NCBI RefSeq assembly: GCF_014196305.1
Contig: NZ_JACIDJ010000003.1
Coordinates: 186,001 to 250,000 of the forward strand
From: Roseococcus suduntuyensis
GTDB taxonomy: Bacteria; Pseudomonadota; Alphaproteobacteria; Acetobacterales; Acetobacteraceae
DNA: 64,000 bases
Direction of reading: 5' to 3'
How positions within the stretch are numbered: the stretch's first letter is position 1; each line of letters begins with the position of its first letter. Under the pieces are notes generated by a model that saw nothing but the letters and a program-made list of their open reading frames with translations, made no database searches and was not told where the DNA came from. Positions 28,227 through 37,237 of the stretch are shown piece after piece. The position numbers and the translations under genes are program-made.

Positions 28227-29239
28227 ACGCCGCCCCCCTCCGTGTGGTCGTGGTGGACGACAGCGCCTTCATGCGCATGGCGCTGCGCCGCATCATCGAG
28301 GCCGATGGCGACCTCAGCGTGGTGGGCGAGGCCGCGGATGGCGAGGCCGGCGTCGAGGCCGTGCGCCGCCTCCGCCCCGAACTCGTGGCGATGGATGTGG
28401 AAATGCCCGTGCTGTCGGGCATCGAGGCCACGCGGCGCATCATGGCGCTCGACGCCCCGCCCGCCGTGGTCATGGTCAGCCAGCACACCCAGGACGCCAG
28501 CCCGGCCGCGCTGGAAGCCCTGGCCGCGGGCGCGGCGGACTACATCAGCAAGGAGACGGGGCTGGGCGGGCTCGACCTCGGCCATCTCGACCGCGCCCTG
28601 CGCGACCGGCTGCGGCATTGGGCACGGGCGCGGGCGCAGGTGGGGCGGCCGGGTGCCACGCCCGCGCGGGCAGCGCTGGGGGCGCCGCCGCCGCTGGTGC
28701 TGGTCGCGGCCTCGACCGGCGGGCCGGAGGCGCTGGCCGCGCTGCTGGCGGCCTCGGGCCCGCTGCCCGTGCCCATGGTGATCGCCCAGCACATGCCGCG
28801 CGGCCTGGCGCCGGAACTCGCCGCCCAGCTCGCCCAACGCGCGGGCTGGCCTGTGCGCGCGGCAGGGCCGGAGGAGGCCTTGCGCGGCGGCGAGGCGCTG
28901 CTGCTGCCGGAGGATGGCGTGGTGCTGCGCGCGGGCGACGGGCTGCGGCTGCGCCTGGCCCCCGGCGGTGGCGTGGTGCATCCCTCGGCCGATCTGCTGT
29001 TCCGTTCCGCCGCCACCTCGGGCCTGCCAGCGGCCGCGGTGGTGCTGACCGGCATGGGCGAGGATGGCGCGGCGGGGGCCGAGGCGCTGGCCGCGATCGG
29101 CGGACGCGTGCTGGTGCAGTCGGCCGAAAGCGCCGTGGTGCCGGGCATGCCGCGCGCCGCCGCCGCCCGTGTGGCGGGCGCGGAGGCGCTGCCGCCCCAG
29201 GCCCTTGGCGCGCTGCTGCGCGGCTGGTGGCCGGCATGA
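28223..29239 (+). CDS. cheB: CheB chemotaxis protein-glutamate methylesterase
   Basis: A 338-residue two-domain protein. The receiver domain (1-125) has the phospho-acceptor Asp58 in AMDVEMP. The methylesterase domain (about 155-338) has the triad Ser164 (AASTGG), His190 (AQHMP) and Asp281 (TGMGEDGA). It removes methyl groups from chemoreceptors when phosphorylated by CheA. The ATG at 28223 overlaps the CheW stop; the frame is open for 900 nt upstream, but only as a shadow of the CheW gene. Confidence 0.92.
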   Translation: MNAAPLRVVVVDDSAFMRMALRRIIEADGDLSVVGEAADGEAGVEAVRRLRPELVAMDVEMPVLSGIEATRRIMALDAPPAVVMVSQHTQDASPAALEALAAGAADYISKETGLGGLDLGHLDRALRDRLRHWARARAQVGRPGATPARAALGAPPPLVLVAASTGGPEALAALLAASGPLPVPMVIAQHMPRGLAPELAAQLAQRAGWPVRAAGPEEALRGGEALLLPEDGVVLRAGDGLRLRLAPGGGVVHPSADLLFRSAATSGLPAAAVVLTGMGEDGAAGAEALAAIGGRVLVQSAESAVVPGMPRAAAARVAGAEALPPQALGALLRGWWPA

Positions 29240-29895
29240 CCGACCCCGAGCTTCTCGCCGCCTTCCAGGAGGAATTCGCCGCCGGCTGCGCCGCGCTGGC
29301 CGCCGCCCCCGACCTCACGGCCGCGCGGCGGCATGTGGCGCAGCTTCTCGCCATGGCCGAGGCACTGGAGATGGCGCCGCTCAGTGCGGCCCTCTCCGCG
29401 CTGGAGGGCGAGGAGGCGCTGGAGGCGTTGCGCGCCGCCGCCCCCGTGCTGGCCGCGCTGGCCTCTGGCGACGCGCCCGGGGACTCACCTGACACCACAG
29501 CGCGCGTGCTGATCGTGGATGACAGCGCCACCATCCGCCGCCTGCTGCGCGAGATCCTGGCCACCGACCCCCTCTTCACCGTGGTGGGCGAGGCCATGGA
29601 CGGGCGCGCGGGTCTCGCCGAACTGGCGCGGCTGCGGCCGGACCTGACGCTGCTCGACCTCGAGATGCCCGTGCTGGACGGCATGGGCTTCCTGGCCGAA
29701 TGGGCGCTGGCGGGGCCGGGCGAGGTGGTGGTGGTGTCCTCCGCCGCCCATCCGGGCAGCCCGGCGGCGCTGGAGGCACTGCGGCGCGGGGCGCGGGCGG
29801 CGGTGGCCAAGCCCTCGGGCGCGCTCTCGCCCGACCTCGCCGCGCGGTCGGGCGAGGCCATCCTGCGCGCCGCCCGCGCCGCACTGGAGCGCTGA
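29236..29895 (+). CDS. Receiver-domain protein with degenerate Hpt-like N-terminus
   Basis: A 219-residue protein. Residues 1-80 are helical and resemble an Hpt bundle (RRHVAQLLAMAEALEMAPLSAAL..LE), keeping a His but lacking the Lys-Gly that follows the phosphorylated His. Residues 92-205 form a receiver (LIVDDSATIRR, acceptor Asp in LLDLEMP, Lys in AVAKPS) closest in character to CheB receivers but without a methylesterase domain. It could be the CheY-like output or a phosphate sink. It is linked by ATGA to cheB and by TGATG to cheA. Confidence 0.72.
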   Translation: MTDPELLAAFQEEFAAGCAALAAAPDLTAARRHVAQLLAMAEALEMAPLSAALSALEGEEALEALRAAAPVLAALASGDAPGDSPDTTARVLIVDDSATIRRLLREILATDPLFTVVGEAMDGRAGLAELARLRPDLTLLDLEMPVLDGMGFLAEWALAGPGEVVVVSSAAHPGSPAALEALRRGARAAVAKPSGALSPDLAARSGEAILRAARAALER

Positions 29896-32252
29896 TGGAA
29901 GCCGACGACCCGCTCTGGCAGGAATTCGCCGCCGAGACGGCGGAGCACCTGGACACGCTCGAACTGGGGCTGGACGGCAGCGCGCCGGTGGATGTGCTGT
30001 TCCGCGCCATGCACAGCCTGAAGGGCATGTCCGCGGCCCTTGGCGCGCAGGGCATGGGCGCGCTGGCCCATCGTGCCGAGGATGTGCTGGGGCTGGTTCG
30101 GGCCGGGCGCATGGCGCTGGACGCGCCGGCGCGCGACGCGCTGCTGGCGGCGGTGGACGCGCTGCGGGTCCAGCGCGCGGCACTGCTGGAGCGCCAGGCC
30201 GATGCGCCGCCGCCGCCGGAGCTTCTGGCGCGGCTGGCGGCACTGGCCGAGGGCCGGCCGGAGGCCGCGCACCCCGCCATCTCCGCCGCGCCCGTGGCGG
30301 GCGCCTCGCCACTGCGCCTCAGCCTCGCCGCGCGGCTCGCGCAGGAGGTGCCGACCCTGGCGCGGGGCGAGGCCCTGCCCGGCCTGGCCGAGGCCGCCGA
30401 GGGCGCGGGGCTGCCGCGCCTGGCCATGCTGCTGCGCGCCGCCCCCGGCTCCGCCGCCGCCTTCGGCCGGTTGCGCGCGGCGTTGCTTCTGCTGGAGGCG
30501 AATACCGGCCTGCCCGCGGGCGCCGCCATCGCCTGGCCCGACCCGCCCGACCCGGACCCGCTGCGCGCGGCCACGGAGGCGGAACTGGCCGAGGCCGCGC
30601 GCGACTATGCCGATGCCGCCCTCGCCTATGGGATGGAGGGGGCCGAGACGCTCGGCCGGCAGGTGCAGGACCTCGCGCTGCGCGGCCTGCCCCGGCCCGC
30701 GGGGCTGGAGGCGGCGCTCACCGCCGGGCGGCCGCTGGAGGGCGCGCTGGCGCCCCCGCCGCCGCCGCTGACGCCGGGGCTGGCCGCCGTGCTGCCGCCC
30801 TCGGCCCATGCGCGCGCCGCCGCCGCCATGGCCGGGGGGCAGCGCATCTGGCGGCTGCGCCTGGGGCCGCTCGCCGCCGCGGAATCCCTGGCCGCCCCCT
30901 TCCTCGCCCGGACCGGCGAGGTGCTGGCCAGCGCCGGCCCGCCCGAGGCCATGGACATCTTCCTGGCCAGCGCCCTGCCGGCCGGCGAGATCGCGGCCCT
31001 GCGCGCCGAGACCGACCCCGAAGGCGTGGCGCTGGCGCATCTCGCCCCCGCCGACGCCCCGCCCCCCGCCCCCACCATGCGCGTGCGGCAGGACCGGATC
31101 GATGCCGTCATCGCGCTGGAGACGGAGCTGCGCTCAGCCTCGCTGGCGCTGACCGAGGCGCTGGCCGCACCCGAGGCGCGCGCGGCCCTGGCGGAGCTGG
31201 GCGCCTTGCAGGGCCGCCTTCCGCCGGCCTTCGCCGCGCGCATCGCGGGGCCGCTGGAGCGGCTGCGCGCCGCGACGGGGGCCGCCGAACGCGCGGCCAG
31301 CCGCGTCTCCCTGACGCTCGGCCAACTGGATGAGGCGGTGCTGGCACTGCGCGTCGTGCCCTTCGCCACGCTGGCCACCCGCCTGCCCCGCGCCTTGCGC
31401 GCCGCCGCCGAGGCCGGGGGCAAGCAGGCCGCCCTGGTGGTGGAGGGCGAGGATGTGCAGCTGGACCGCGCGCTGGCCGATGCGTTGGCCGACCCCCTGC
31501 TGCATCTGATCCGCAACGCCGCCGATCATGGCGTGGAACCCCCCGCCGAGCGCATGTCGGCCGGCAAGCCCGCCACCGCGCAGCTTGTTTTGAGCGCGGA
31601 ACGCCTGCCCGGAAGGCTGCGCGTCAGCCTGGCCGATGACGGGCGCGGCATTGACGAGGCGCTGGTCCTGGCGCGCGCGGTGGACCGTGGCCTGCTCTCG
31701 CCGGACGCCGCCGCACGGCTGGCGCCGGCCGATATCCATGCGCTGCTCTTCCTGCCCGGCTTCTCCACGCGCGAGGCGGTGAGCGAGACCTCGGGCCGCG
31801 GCGTGGGCCTCGACGTGGTGCAGGAAGCGGCGCGGCGCGCGGGGGGCGTGGTGCGGGTGGAGAGCACCCAAGGCCAGGGCACCCGCTTCACGCTGGACGT
31901 GCCGCTCAACGCCGCCATCCAGCCCGTGCTGCTGGTGGAAGCGGGAGGCCATTCCTACGCATTGCCGGCGGGGCGCGTCGAGGCGGTGCTGCGCCCGGAG
32001 GAATGCGCGGCCGATGCCGCGCCCCTGGCGCTGGAGACCGTCTTGCGCCTGCCGCCCGCGCGGCCTGGCGCGGTGGTGGTGCTGCGCCGGCCGGGGGGGC
32101 GGCTGTCCCTGGCCGTGGCGCGGCTGGGGCGGCGGACGGACCTGTTGCTGAAGCCGCTGCACCCGGAGCTTGCGGCCACGCCGGGCGTGGGCGGCGTGGG
32201 CGTGCTCGGCAATGGCGAGGCGGTGCTGCTGCTGGAGCCGGACGGGCTGTAG
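29895..32252 (+). CDS. cheA: CheA chemotaxis histidine kinase
   Basis: A 785-residue kinase. The Hpt domain has the phosphorylatable His40 (MHSLKG). A long Ala/Pro-rich middle includes a second, possibly degenerate helical region. The dimerisation helices begin near RQDRIDAVIALETEL. The GHKL domain has the N-box LIRNAADHGVEPP, the G1 box ADDGRGID and the G2 box SGRGVGLDVV. The C-terminal CheW-like regulatory domain follows (from about residue 670). The ATG at 29895 overlaps the upstream stop. Last gene of the plus-strand cluster; partners are the MCP and phosphatase on the opposite strand. Confidence 0.92.
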   Translation: MEADDPLWQEFAAETAEHLDTLELGLDGSAPVDVLFRAMHSLKGMSAALGAQGMGALAHRAEDVLGLVRAGRMALDAPARDALLAAVDALRVQRAALLERQADAPPPPELLARLAALAEGRPEAAHPAISAAPVAGASPLRLSLAARLAQEVPTLARGEALPGLAEAAEGAGLPRLAMLLRAAPGSAAAFGRLRAALLLLEANTGLPAGAAIAWPDPPDPDPLRAATEAELAEAARDYADAALAYGMEGAETLGRQVQDLALRGLPRPAGLEAALTAGRPLEGALAPPPPPLTPGLAAVLPPSAHARAAAAMAGGQRIWRLRLGPLAAAESLAAPFLARTGEVLASAGPPEAMDIFLASALPAGEIAALRAETDPEGVALAHLAPADAPPPAPTMRVRQDRIDAVIALETELRSASLALTEALAAPEARAALAELGALQGRLPPAFAARIAGPLERLRAATGAAERAASRVSLTLGQLDEAVLALRVVPFATLATRLPRALRAAAEAGGKQAALVVEGEDVQLDRALADALADPLLHLIRNAADHGVEPPAERMSAGKPATAQLVLSAERLPGRLRVSLADDGRGIDEALVLARAVDRGLLSPDAAARLAPADIHALLFLPGFSTREAVSETSGRGVGLDVVQEAARRAGGVVRVESTQGQGTRFTLDVPLNAAIQPVLLVEAGGHSYALPAGRVEAVLRPEECAADAAPLALETVLRLPPARPGAVVVLRRPGGRLSLAVARLGRRTDLLLKPLHPELAATPGVGGVGVLGNGEAVLLLEPDGL

Positions 32253-32263
32253 GCTTTCTGGGC

Positions 32264-32407
32264 GGCCGATTCACGCCGCCGGCTGCGCCGGCGACGATCG
32301 GACGCTGTCTGTCCGGCCGATTCACGCCGCCGGCTGCGCCGGCGACGATCGGACGCTGGACCGCCCGGCCGATTCACGCCGCCGGCTGCGCCGGCGACGA
32401 TCGGGCG
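32264..32407. repeat. Three tandem palindromic repeats, about 51 bp period
   Basis: Copies begin at 32264, 32315 and 32367. The first two share an identical 44-nt core; the third diverges after GATCGG. Each holds CGCCGGC-TGC-GCCGGCG, a 7-bp G+C hairpin, preceded by GATTCACGC and followed by GATCGGACGCTG. The array fills the gap between the convergent cheA and HPF-like genes and may terminate transcription from both sides. Confidence 0.88.
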
Positions 32408-32410
32408 GGG

Positions 32411-32761
32411 CTACCTCAGATCATTATCCCGGATGGATTCCGCGCCCTTCTTCTCGTTCAGCTTGCCCAGTTGCGTGTCCAGCAGCGCGCGCAGCTTCTT
32501 GATGGCTCCCGCCCAGGCTTCGGGCAGCGTCGCCGCCATATGCGTCACGGCCACGGGCTTCTGGCCGGAGGGCCGGGCTTCCATCAGGCAGCGCTTGTCG
32601 CTGTCGCCGGGCTTGGCGGCGTTCTCGTCGCTCAGATGCACCTCGATGCGCGTCACCTGCTGGGCGAAACGGGCCAGGCCCTGCTCCACATCTTCCTGCA
32701 CCCGGGCCACCAGCGTCTCGCGGCCGGAGATATTGTCGTCCGTGTTCACCTGGATCTGCAC
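32411..32761 (-). CDS. HPF/RaiA-family ribosome-associated protein (probable)
   Basis: A 116-residue protein that looks like a short hibernation-promoting factor: an N-terminal QIQVNTDDNI strand, a middle IEVHLSDEN strand, and a basic C-terminal helix with GAIKKLRALLDTQLGKL. By family it would bind idle ribosomes at the decoding centre. The start is GTG at 32761 with AGAGGGA about 7 nt before it. It lies downstream of the MCP-phosphatase pair on the same strand (gap 47 nt), so a stress-response link is possible. Confidence 0.65.
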   Translation of the reverse strand: MQIQVNTDDNISGRETLVARVQEDVEQGLARFAQQVTRIEVHLSDENAAKPGDSDKRCLMEARPSGQKPVAVTHMAATLPEAWAGAIKKLRALLDTQLGKLNEKKGAESIRDNDLR

Positions 32762-32808
32762 GCGTTTCCCTCTTCAAACTGTCTGGGGGAACAGCGCGCC
32801 GGGGGGCG

Positions 32809-33975
32809 TCAGGTTGCGGCGCGGCGCAGCGCCAGGACCGTCACGTCATCGGCAGCCGGCGCCCCGTCCACGAACCCCGCCACGGCCGCCAGCAGCGTGG
32901 CGATGGCGGGGGCGGGCTCGGCCTGTCCCGCCAGCGCCGCCACCACGCGTTCCTTGCCGAACAGCGCGCCCGCGTGGTCCTGCGCCTCGGTCACGCCATC
33001 GCTCAGCAGCAGCAGCCCCTGGCCGGGGGCCAGCGCGAAGGGCGCGCTGGCATAGGCCAAGCCCTCGATGATGCCGAGTGCCGGCTGGATGCGCCAACCG
33101 CCCAGGGTCTCGACGCCGGCCGGGCCCAGCAGCAGCGGCGCCTCATGCCCCGCCACCGCGATGCGCCCCGAACCATCGCGCGTGTCCACAATGCCGAGTG
33201 CGGCGGTGATGAAGGTCATGTCCTCGTTGTCGGCGGCGAGGTCCTCATTGGCGGTGGCCAGCAGCGCGCCCGGGTCCGGCAGCGTGCCCGCGGCATCCGC
33301 CAGCCGGGCCGCCGCGCGCAGCAGGCCGAACGCCCTGGCCATGGTCATGCCGGCCGAGGCCCCCTTCCCCGCCACATCCGCCACCACGAACATCAAGTGG
33401 TGCTGGCCGAGCGGCAGGATGTCGTAGAGGTCGCCCCCCACCTCCCGCGCCGGCTCCATATGCGCCGCCACCGTGATGGCGCCGCGCGAAAGCCCCGCGA
33501 AGTCGCGCGGCACCAATGAAAGCTGCGCGCGGCGGGCGGATTCGAGTTCCGCCTCCAGCGCCGCCAGCCGCTCATCGGCCAGGTCGCGCAGGCGCTTCTT
33601 CTCCAGCACGGCGGCCAGGCGCGCGCGCAGCAGCGGCGGGTCGAAGGATTTGGGGAGGTAGTCCTCCGCGCCCAGCTCGATGCAGCGGATCACGCCCGAC
33701 ATCTCGGTCTGCGCCGAGATCACGATCACGGGGGGCGCATGGGGCTGGCCGTGCAGCGCCTCCAGCACGCCGATGCCGTCCAGCTCGGGCATCTCGAGGT
33801 CGAGCAGCATCACGTCGAAGCGCCGCGCCGCGATGGCCGCCAGCGCCTCGCGCCCGTCCACCGCCATCTCGGGCTCCGGATAGCCCAGTTCGGACAGGCG
33901 GCGCTTCAGCAGCAGCCGGTTGAAGCTGCTGTCGTCCACGACCAGGATGGAGGTGCTCATGCCCGTTGTTGTCAT
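32809..33975 (-). CDS. Receiver-PP2C (RsbU/SpoIIE-type) serine phosphatase
   Basis: A 388-residue response regulator. The N-terminal receiver has the acceptor Asp in [11 protein letters not shown] (near residue 59) and Lys in LPKSFD. A coiled-coil linker ([20 protein letters not shown]) joins it to a PPM-type phosphatase with [36 protein letters not shown] and DDVTV, all intact. It is expected to dephosphorylate a STAS protein when phosphorylated. The ATG at 33975 overlaps the MCP stop (ATGA), which ties the phosphatase directly to the chemoreceptor and supports the STAS protein at 26.2 kb as its target. Confidence 0.88.
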   Translation of the reverse strand: MTTTGMSTSILVVDDSSFNRLLLKRRLSELGYPEPEMAVDGREALAAIAARRFDVMLLDLEMPELDGIGVLEALHGQPHAPPVIVISAQTEMSGVIRCIELGAEDYLPKSFDPPLLRARLAAVLEKKRLRDLADERLAALEAELESARRAQLSLVPRDFAGLSRGAITVAAHMEPAREVGGDLYDILPLGQHHLMFVVADVAGKGASAGMTMARAFGLLRAAARLADAAGTLPDPGALLATANEDLAADNEDMTFITAALGIVDTRDGSGRIAVAGHEAPLLLGPAGVETLGGWRIQPALGIIEGLAYASAPFALAPGQGLLLLSDGVTEAQDHAGALFGKERVVAALAGQAEPAPAIATLLAAVAGFVDGAPAADDVTVLALRRAAT

Positions 33976-35588
33976 GCGGGGCGGGCCGCCATGCTCTCCA
34001 CCGCCGCGCGGGATTCGCTGGCGAGGCGGGACAGGTCGATCATGGTCACGGTGATTTCCTCCGCGGCCGTCGCATTGGACTGGCCGATGCGCGTGAGCGT
34101 CGCCACGCGGGTGTCGAGCGAGGCCATGGTGGCCTGCTGCTCCTCCATGGCCACCGCGATGCCGGCGGCCAGCCTGGCACTCTCGCTGGAGAGCGTCTCC
34201 AGCCCGTCCATCGCCTCGCCCACGGCGGCGGCCGTGCCCGCGCCCTCGCGCGCGCGGCGGCCGGCGAGCAGCACCACATCCGCGATTTCCTGCGCCAGGG
34301 CCTCGGAATTGGCGGCCAGCGCCCGCACCTCCTCGGCCACCACCGCGAGGCCCCGCCCGTGCTCGCCCGCGCGGGCGGCCTCGATGGCGGCGTTGATGGC
34401 GAGGATGTTCGTCTGGGTCGCGATCTTGGCGATGACGCCCGCGATGCGCGTGACACGCTCCGTGTCCTCGCCCACCGCATCCACGGTCTCGATCAGCAGG
34501 CGCACCTTCTTCAGGTTCTCGGCGAGCAGGGCGCGGGCCTCGGCCGCCGTGTCGCGGGCCTGCTGGGTGCCGCGCCCCACCTCGGCGATGGCGTCGGCAG
34601 TCTGGGAGAGGGCGTCGGAGACCTGGCGCAATTCCGCGAGCTGCGTCATGGCGCCCTCGCTCACCTGGCCGATGGCCTGGCTGGCCTGGGTGGTAACCAC
34701 GGCGGTGCGCCGCGCGCCTTCCAGCGCCTGGTCCATCAGCCGCTGGGTGTTGGCGAGGTTCTGCTTGAACACCTCCACGGCGCGCGCCATCTCGCCGACC
34801 TGGTCGGGGCGGCCGGCCTCGGGCACGCGCACGCCGGCATCGCCGCGTGCCAGGGCCTGCATGGCGCGGGCCAGGCGTTCCAGCGGCTGGGCCGTCAGCC
34901 GCACCAGCACCACCCAGACCAGCAGCACGCCCAGCATGCCCACGCCGGTCGCGATCAGGATGGCGCGGCGGCCGGATTCCTGGATGCCGCGCGCGGTGGC
35001 CAGCGAGGCATCGGCATCGGCCTTGCTGATCTCGCGCGCCCGGGCCGAGACGGCGTTGAAGGCCACCACGATGTCGAGCCATTCCTCCTGCAGCGGCCCG
35101 TACTGGTCACGCGCGCGGGCCATGAAGGCGTCGCGCACGCGGTCCGACAGGTCCGGCAGGCGGGCGGCCATGTCGCGCGCGGCCTCGATCACCACGCTGT
35201 CCAGCCGCGCCCCCACCAGCTCATCCAGCAGGGCGAAGGATTCCGAGATGCCCTCCGCGTTGCGGACCATGCGGCCCGCGGTGACGCCGGGCGGCAGGGC
35301 GCCGGCCATGACGGCGGCGAAGGCCTGGGCGTATTCGGCGACGTCGTTGGAGAAGTCGTCCACCGCCTCGGTCGCCACGCGGTCGCGCACGCCCATGAGT
35401 TCGATGATCTCGCCCTGGCGTGACAGCAGCAGCAGCGAACTGCCCGCGAGATAGAGCAGCACCGCGAAGATCAGCAGCACGATGCCGGCCGCGCGCGTGC
35501 CGATGCGCCCCATGAAGCGGCCGCGCGGCGCCGCCTCCCGCGACGGGGCGGCCTGCTGTGGGATGGGGGCCTGGGTGTCCGGTGCCAT
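33972..35588 (-). CDS. Methyl-accepting chemotaxis protein (membrane chemoreceptor)
   Basis: A 538-residue receptor. It has a Pro-rich cytoplasmic N-terminus, TM1 (about 33-55), a helical periplasmic sensor of about 150 residues, TM2 (about 208-231), a HAMP domain (to about 285) and a signalling hairpin. The tip at 385-425 reads [19 protein letters not shown]. No C-terminal CheR-docking pentapeptide is present. Ligand unknown. Upstream in-frame codons to 36290 are shadow; the ATG at 35588 starts the protein. It is first in an operon with the receiver-PP2C phosphatase and is divergent from the racemase gene. Confidence 0.9.
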   Translation of the reverse strand: MAPDTQAPIPQQAAPSREAAPRGRFMGRIGTRAAGIVLLIFAVLLYLAGSSLLLLSRQGEIIELMGVRDRVATEAVDDFSNDVAEYAQAFAAVMAGALPPGVTAGRMVRNAEGISESFALLDELVGARLDSVVIEAARDMAARLPDLSDRVRDAFMARARDQYGPLQEEWLDIVVAFNAVSARAREISKADADASLATARGIQESGRRAILIATGVGMLGVLLVWVVLVRLTAQPLERLARAMQALARGDAGVRVPEAGRPDQVGEMARAVEVFKQNLANTQRLMDQALEGARRTAVVTTQASQAIGQVSEGAMTQLAELRQVSDALSQTADAIAEVGRGTQQARDTAAEARALLAENLKKVRLLIETVDAVGEDTERVTRIAGVIAKIATQTNILAINAAIEAARAGEHGRGLAVVAEEVRALAANSEALAQEIADVVLLAGRRAREGAGTAAAVGEAMDGLETLSSESARLAAGIAVAMEEQQATMASLDTRVATLTRIGQSNATAAEEITVTMIDLSRLASESRAAVESMAARPA

Positions 35589-35643
35589 GGGGGGTAGCCT
35601 ATCCCCATTCCGCCCCTCCGGGCCACAGCACAAGGAACCCCCC

Positions 35644-36369
35644 GTGGCGCGCATCCTGGTCATCAACAGCAACACCACCGAGGGGGTGACGCGGCGCATC
35701 GCCGAGGCCGCCGCCGCCGCGACGCCGCCGGGGGCGGAGGTCACCACCATCACCGCGCCTTTCGGGCTTCCCTTGATCGTGACGCGCGCGGATTGGCTCG
35801 TGGCCGGGCCGGCGACCCTTGCCGGGTTGGCGGCCCACCGGGGCGGTTTCGACGCCGCCGTGGTGGCCTGCTTCGGCGATCCGGGCGTCGAGGCGGCGCG
35901 GGAGATGTTCGACGTGCCCGTCATCGGCATCAGCGAGGCCGCCTTCCACGCCGCCTGCCTGCTGGGACGGCGCTTCGGCATCGTGAGCTTCACCGCCGCC
36001 CTGCGGCCCATGTTCGAGGATTGCCTGGAGCGTTCGGGCCTCGCCGCGCGCTGCGCCGGCTTCCGCATGGGCCCGGCCTTCGCGGGCGACCCGGGCCAGG
36101 TGGCCGAGGAACGCCGCGGCCTGCTGCTGGAGCTGGTGCGGGCCAGCGTGGAAGAGGATGGCGCGGAGGTGGTCATTCTGGCCGGCGGGCCGCTGGCCGG
36201 CGTCGCCGCCACGCTCCAGCCGGAGGTTTCAGTGCCGCTGGTGGATGGCACGGTGGCGGGTGTGCGGCTAGCGGCCGCGCTGGCGGGCATGGCGCCCGCC
36301 CGGCGCGCGGTCCGCGCCCGGCCCCTCTCGGGCTATCCGGAGGGGCTGGGCCGGCTTTACGGCGGGTAG
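35644..36369 (+). CDS. Asp/Glu/hydantoin racemase family protein
   Basis: A 241-residue protein of the HyuE/hydantoin-racemase type. It has [12 protein letters not shown] at the N-terminus and the first catalytic-type Cys at 76 (VACFGDPG). The second Cys of the family is absent: where GCAG is expected (about 180) it reads LAGGPLAG, a variant I believe other family members share. So racemase activity is doubtful. It starts with GTG at 35644, with AAGGA 7 nt upstream. A tandem palindromic repeat follows its stop. It may relate to the hyuAB genes at 15-19 kb, but they are not linked. Confidence 0.75.
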   Translation: MARILVINSNTTEGVTRRIAEAAAAATPPGAEVTTITAPFGLPLIVTRADWLVAGPATLAGLAAHRGGFDAAVVACFGDPGVEAAREMFDVPVIGISEAAFHAACLLGRRFGIVSFTAALRPMFEDCLERSGLAARCAGFRMGPAFAGDPGQVAEERRGLLLELVRASVEEDGAEVVILAGGPLAGVAATLQPEVSVPLVDGTVAGVRLAAALAGMAPARRAVRARPLSGYPEGLGRLYGG

Positions 36370-36370
36370 A

Positions 36371-36530
36371 GTGCGATCCGCGATGGCGGCTTGGCCATCG
36401 CGGTGAATCGCCCTCTCGGCAAGGTGGTGCGATCCGCGATGGCGGCCTCGCCATCGGGGTGAATCGCCCTCTCGGCAAGGTGGTGCGATCCGCGATGGCG
36501 GCTTTGCCATCGCGGTGAAGCGCCATCCCG
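36371..36530. repeat. Three tandem palindromic repeats, exact 56 bp period
   Basis: Copies begin at 36371, 36427 and 36483. Each has the arms CGCGATGGC / GCCATCGCG (with changes in the second copy) flanked by GATCC and GTGAATCG. On the minus strand the unit reads GATTCACCGC..GCGGATC, the same skeleton as the arrays at 32.3 and 45.9 kb. It fills the convergent gap between the racemase and CBS genes. Confidence 0.88.
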
Positions 36531-36537
36531 GCCAGGG

Positions 36538-37218
36538 CTACTCCTTGGCCGGCGCGGGTTCGCCCGGGAAGCTCACGCCCTTCACCCCCGGCACGCCCTC
36601 GGCCAGGACGCGCAGCGCCCGCTGCACCTCCGTGGGCTCGGCGAAGCCGTAGAAGGTGACATGGCCCGCGCGCACGGTGAAATGCACCGAATAGGCGTGC
36701 GACCACGCCGCCTGGTTCAGGGCGCGGATGATGGCGGCACGCAGGTCGCGGTCATCCACGCTGGCGGGGCCGGGCGAATCGGGCGTCAGCAGTGCGCGCA
36801 GCAGGTCGGCGCGGCTGAGCATGCCCACCAGCCGCCCGTCGCGCAGCACCGGCAGGCGGCGGATGTTCAGCGATTCGAGGGTCTGGGCCGCCTCCTCGAT
36901 GCTGGTCTCCTCCGAGACGGATTTCAGCGGCGCGGTCATGATGTCGCGCGCCGTGCGGCCGCGCGTCTTGGCATAGTCCAGCGCCTCGGCCGGGGCCGCC
37001 GAGAACAGGCTTTGCAGCCAGCTGGGCGCGGGGGCCGCCTTGGCGGCCAGGCGGTGCGCCAGGTCGCTTTCCGTGACCACGCCCAGCACGGAGCCATCGG
37101 CCGCCACCACCGGGGCGCCCGAGACATGCGCCTCCGACAACTGGGCGGCGACCTCCTGGATGGGCGTCTCGGGGGCTACGGTCAGCACCCCGCGCGACAT
37201 GACGTCCTTGACCTGCAT
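36538..37218 (-). CDS. CBS-pair protein with C-terminal BON-like domain
   Basis: A 226-residue cytoplasmic protein. Two CBS motifs (VKDVMSRGVLTV..PIQEVA near 2-20; ARDIMTAPLKSV near 92) form an adenosine-nucleotide-binding Bateman module. A BON-like segment follows (about 160-215, VRAGHVTFYGFAEPTEVQRALRVL). It is a paralogue of the next gene upstream, 19 nt away, in a two-gene operon. Role unknown; CBS-BON proteins are usually energy or stress sensors. The ATG at 37218 has GAGGA close before it. Confidence 0.83.
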   Translation of the reverse strand: MQVKDVMSRGVLTVAPETPIQEVAAQLSEAHVSGAPVVAADGSVLGVVTESDLAHRLAAKAAPAPSWLQSLFSAAPAEALDYAKTRGRTARDIMTAPLKSVSEETSIEEAAQTLESLNIRRLPVLRDGRLVGMLSRADLLRALLTPDSPGPASVDDRDLRAAIIRALNQAAWSHAYSVHFTVRAGHVTFYGFAEPTEVQRALRVLAEGVPGVKGVSFPGEPAPAKE

Positions 37219-37237
37219 TGTCCTCAACCTTTCGGGA

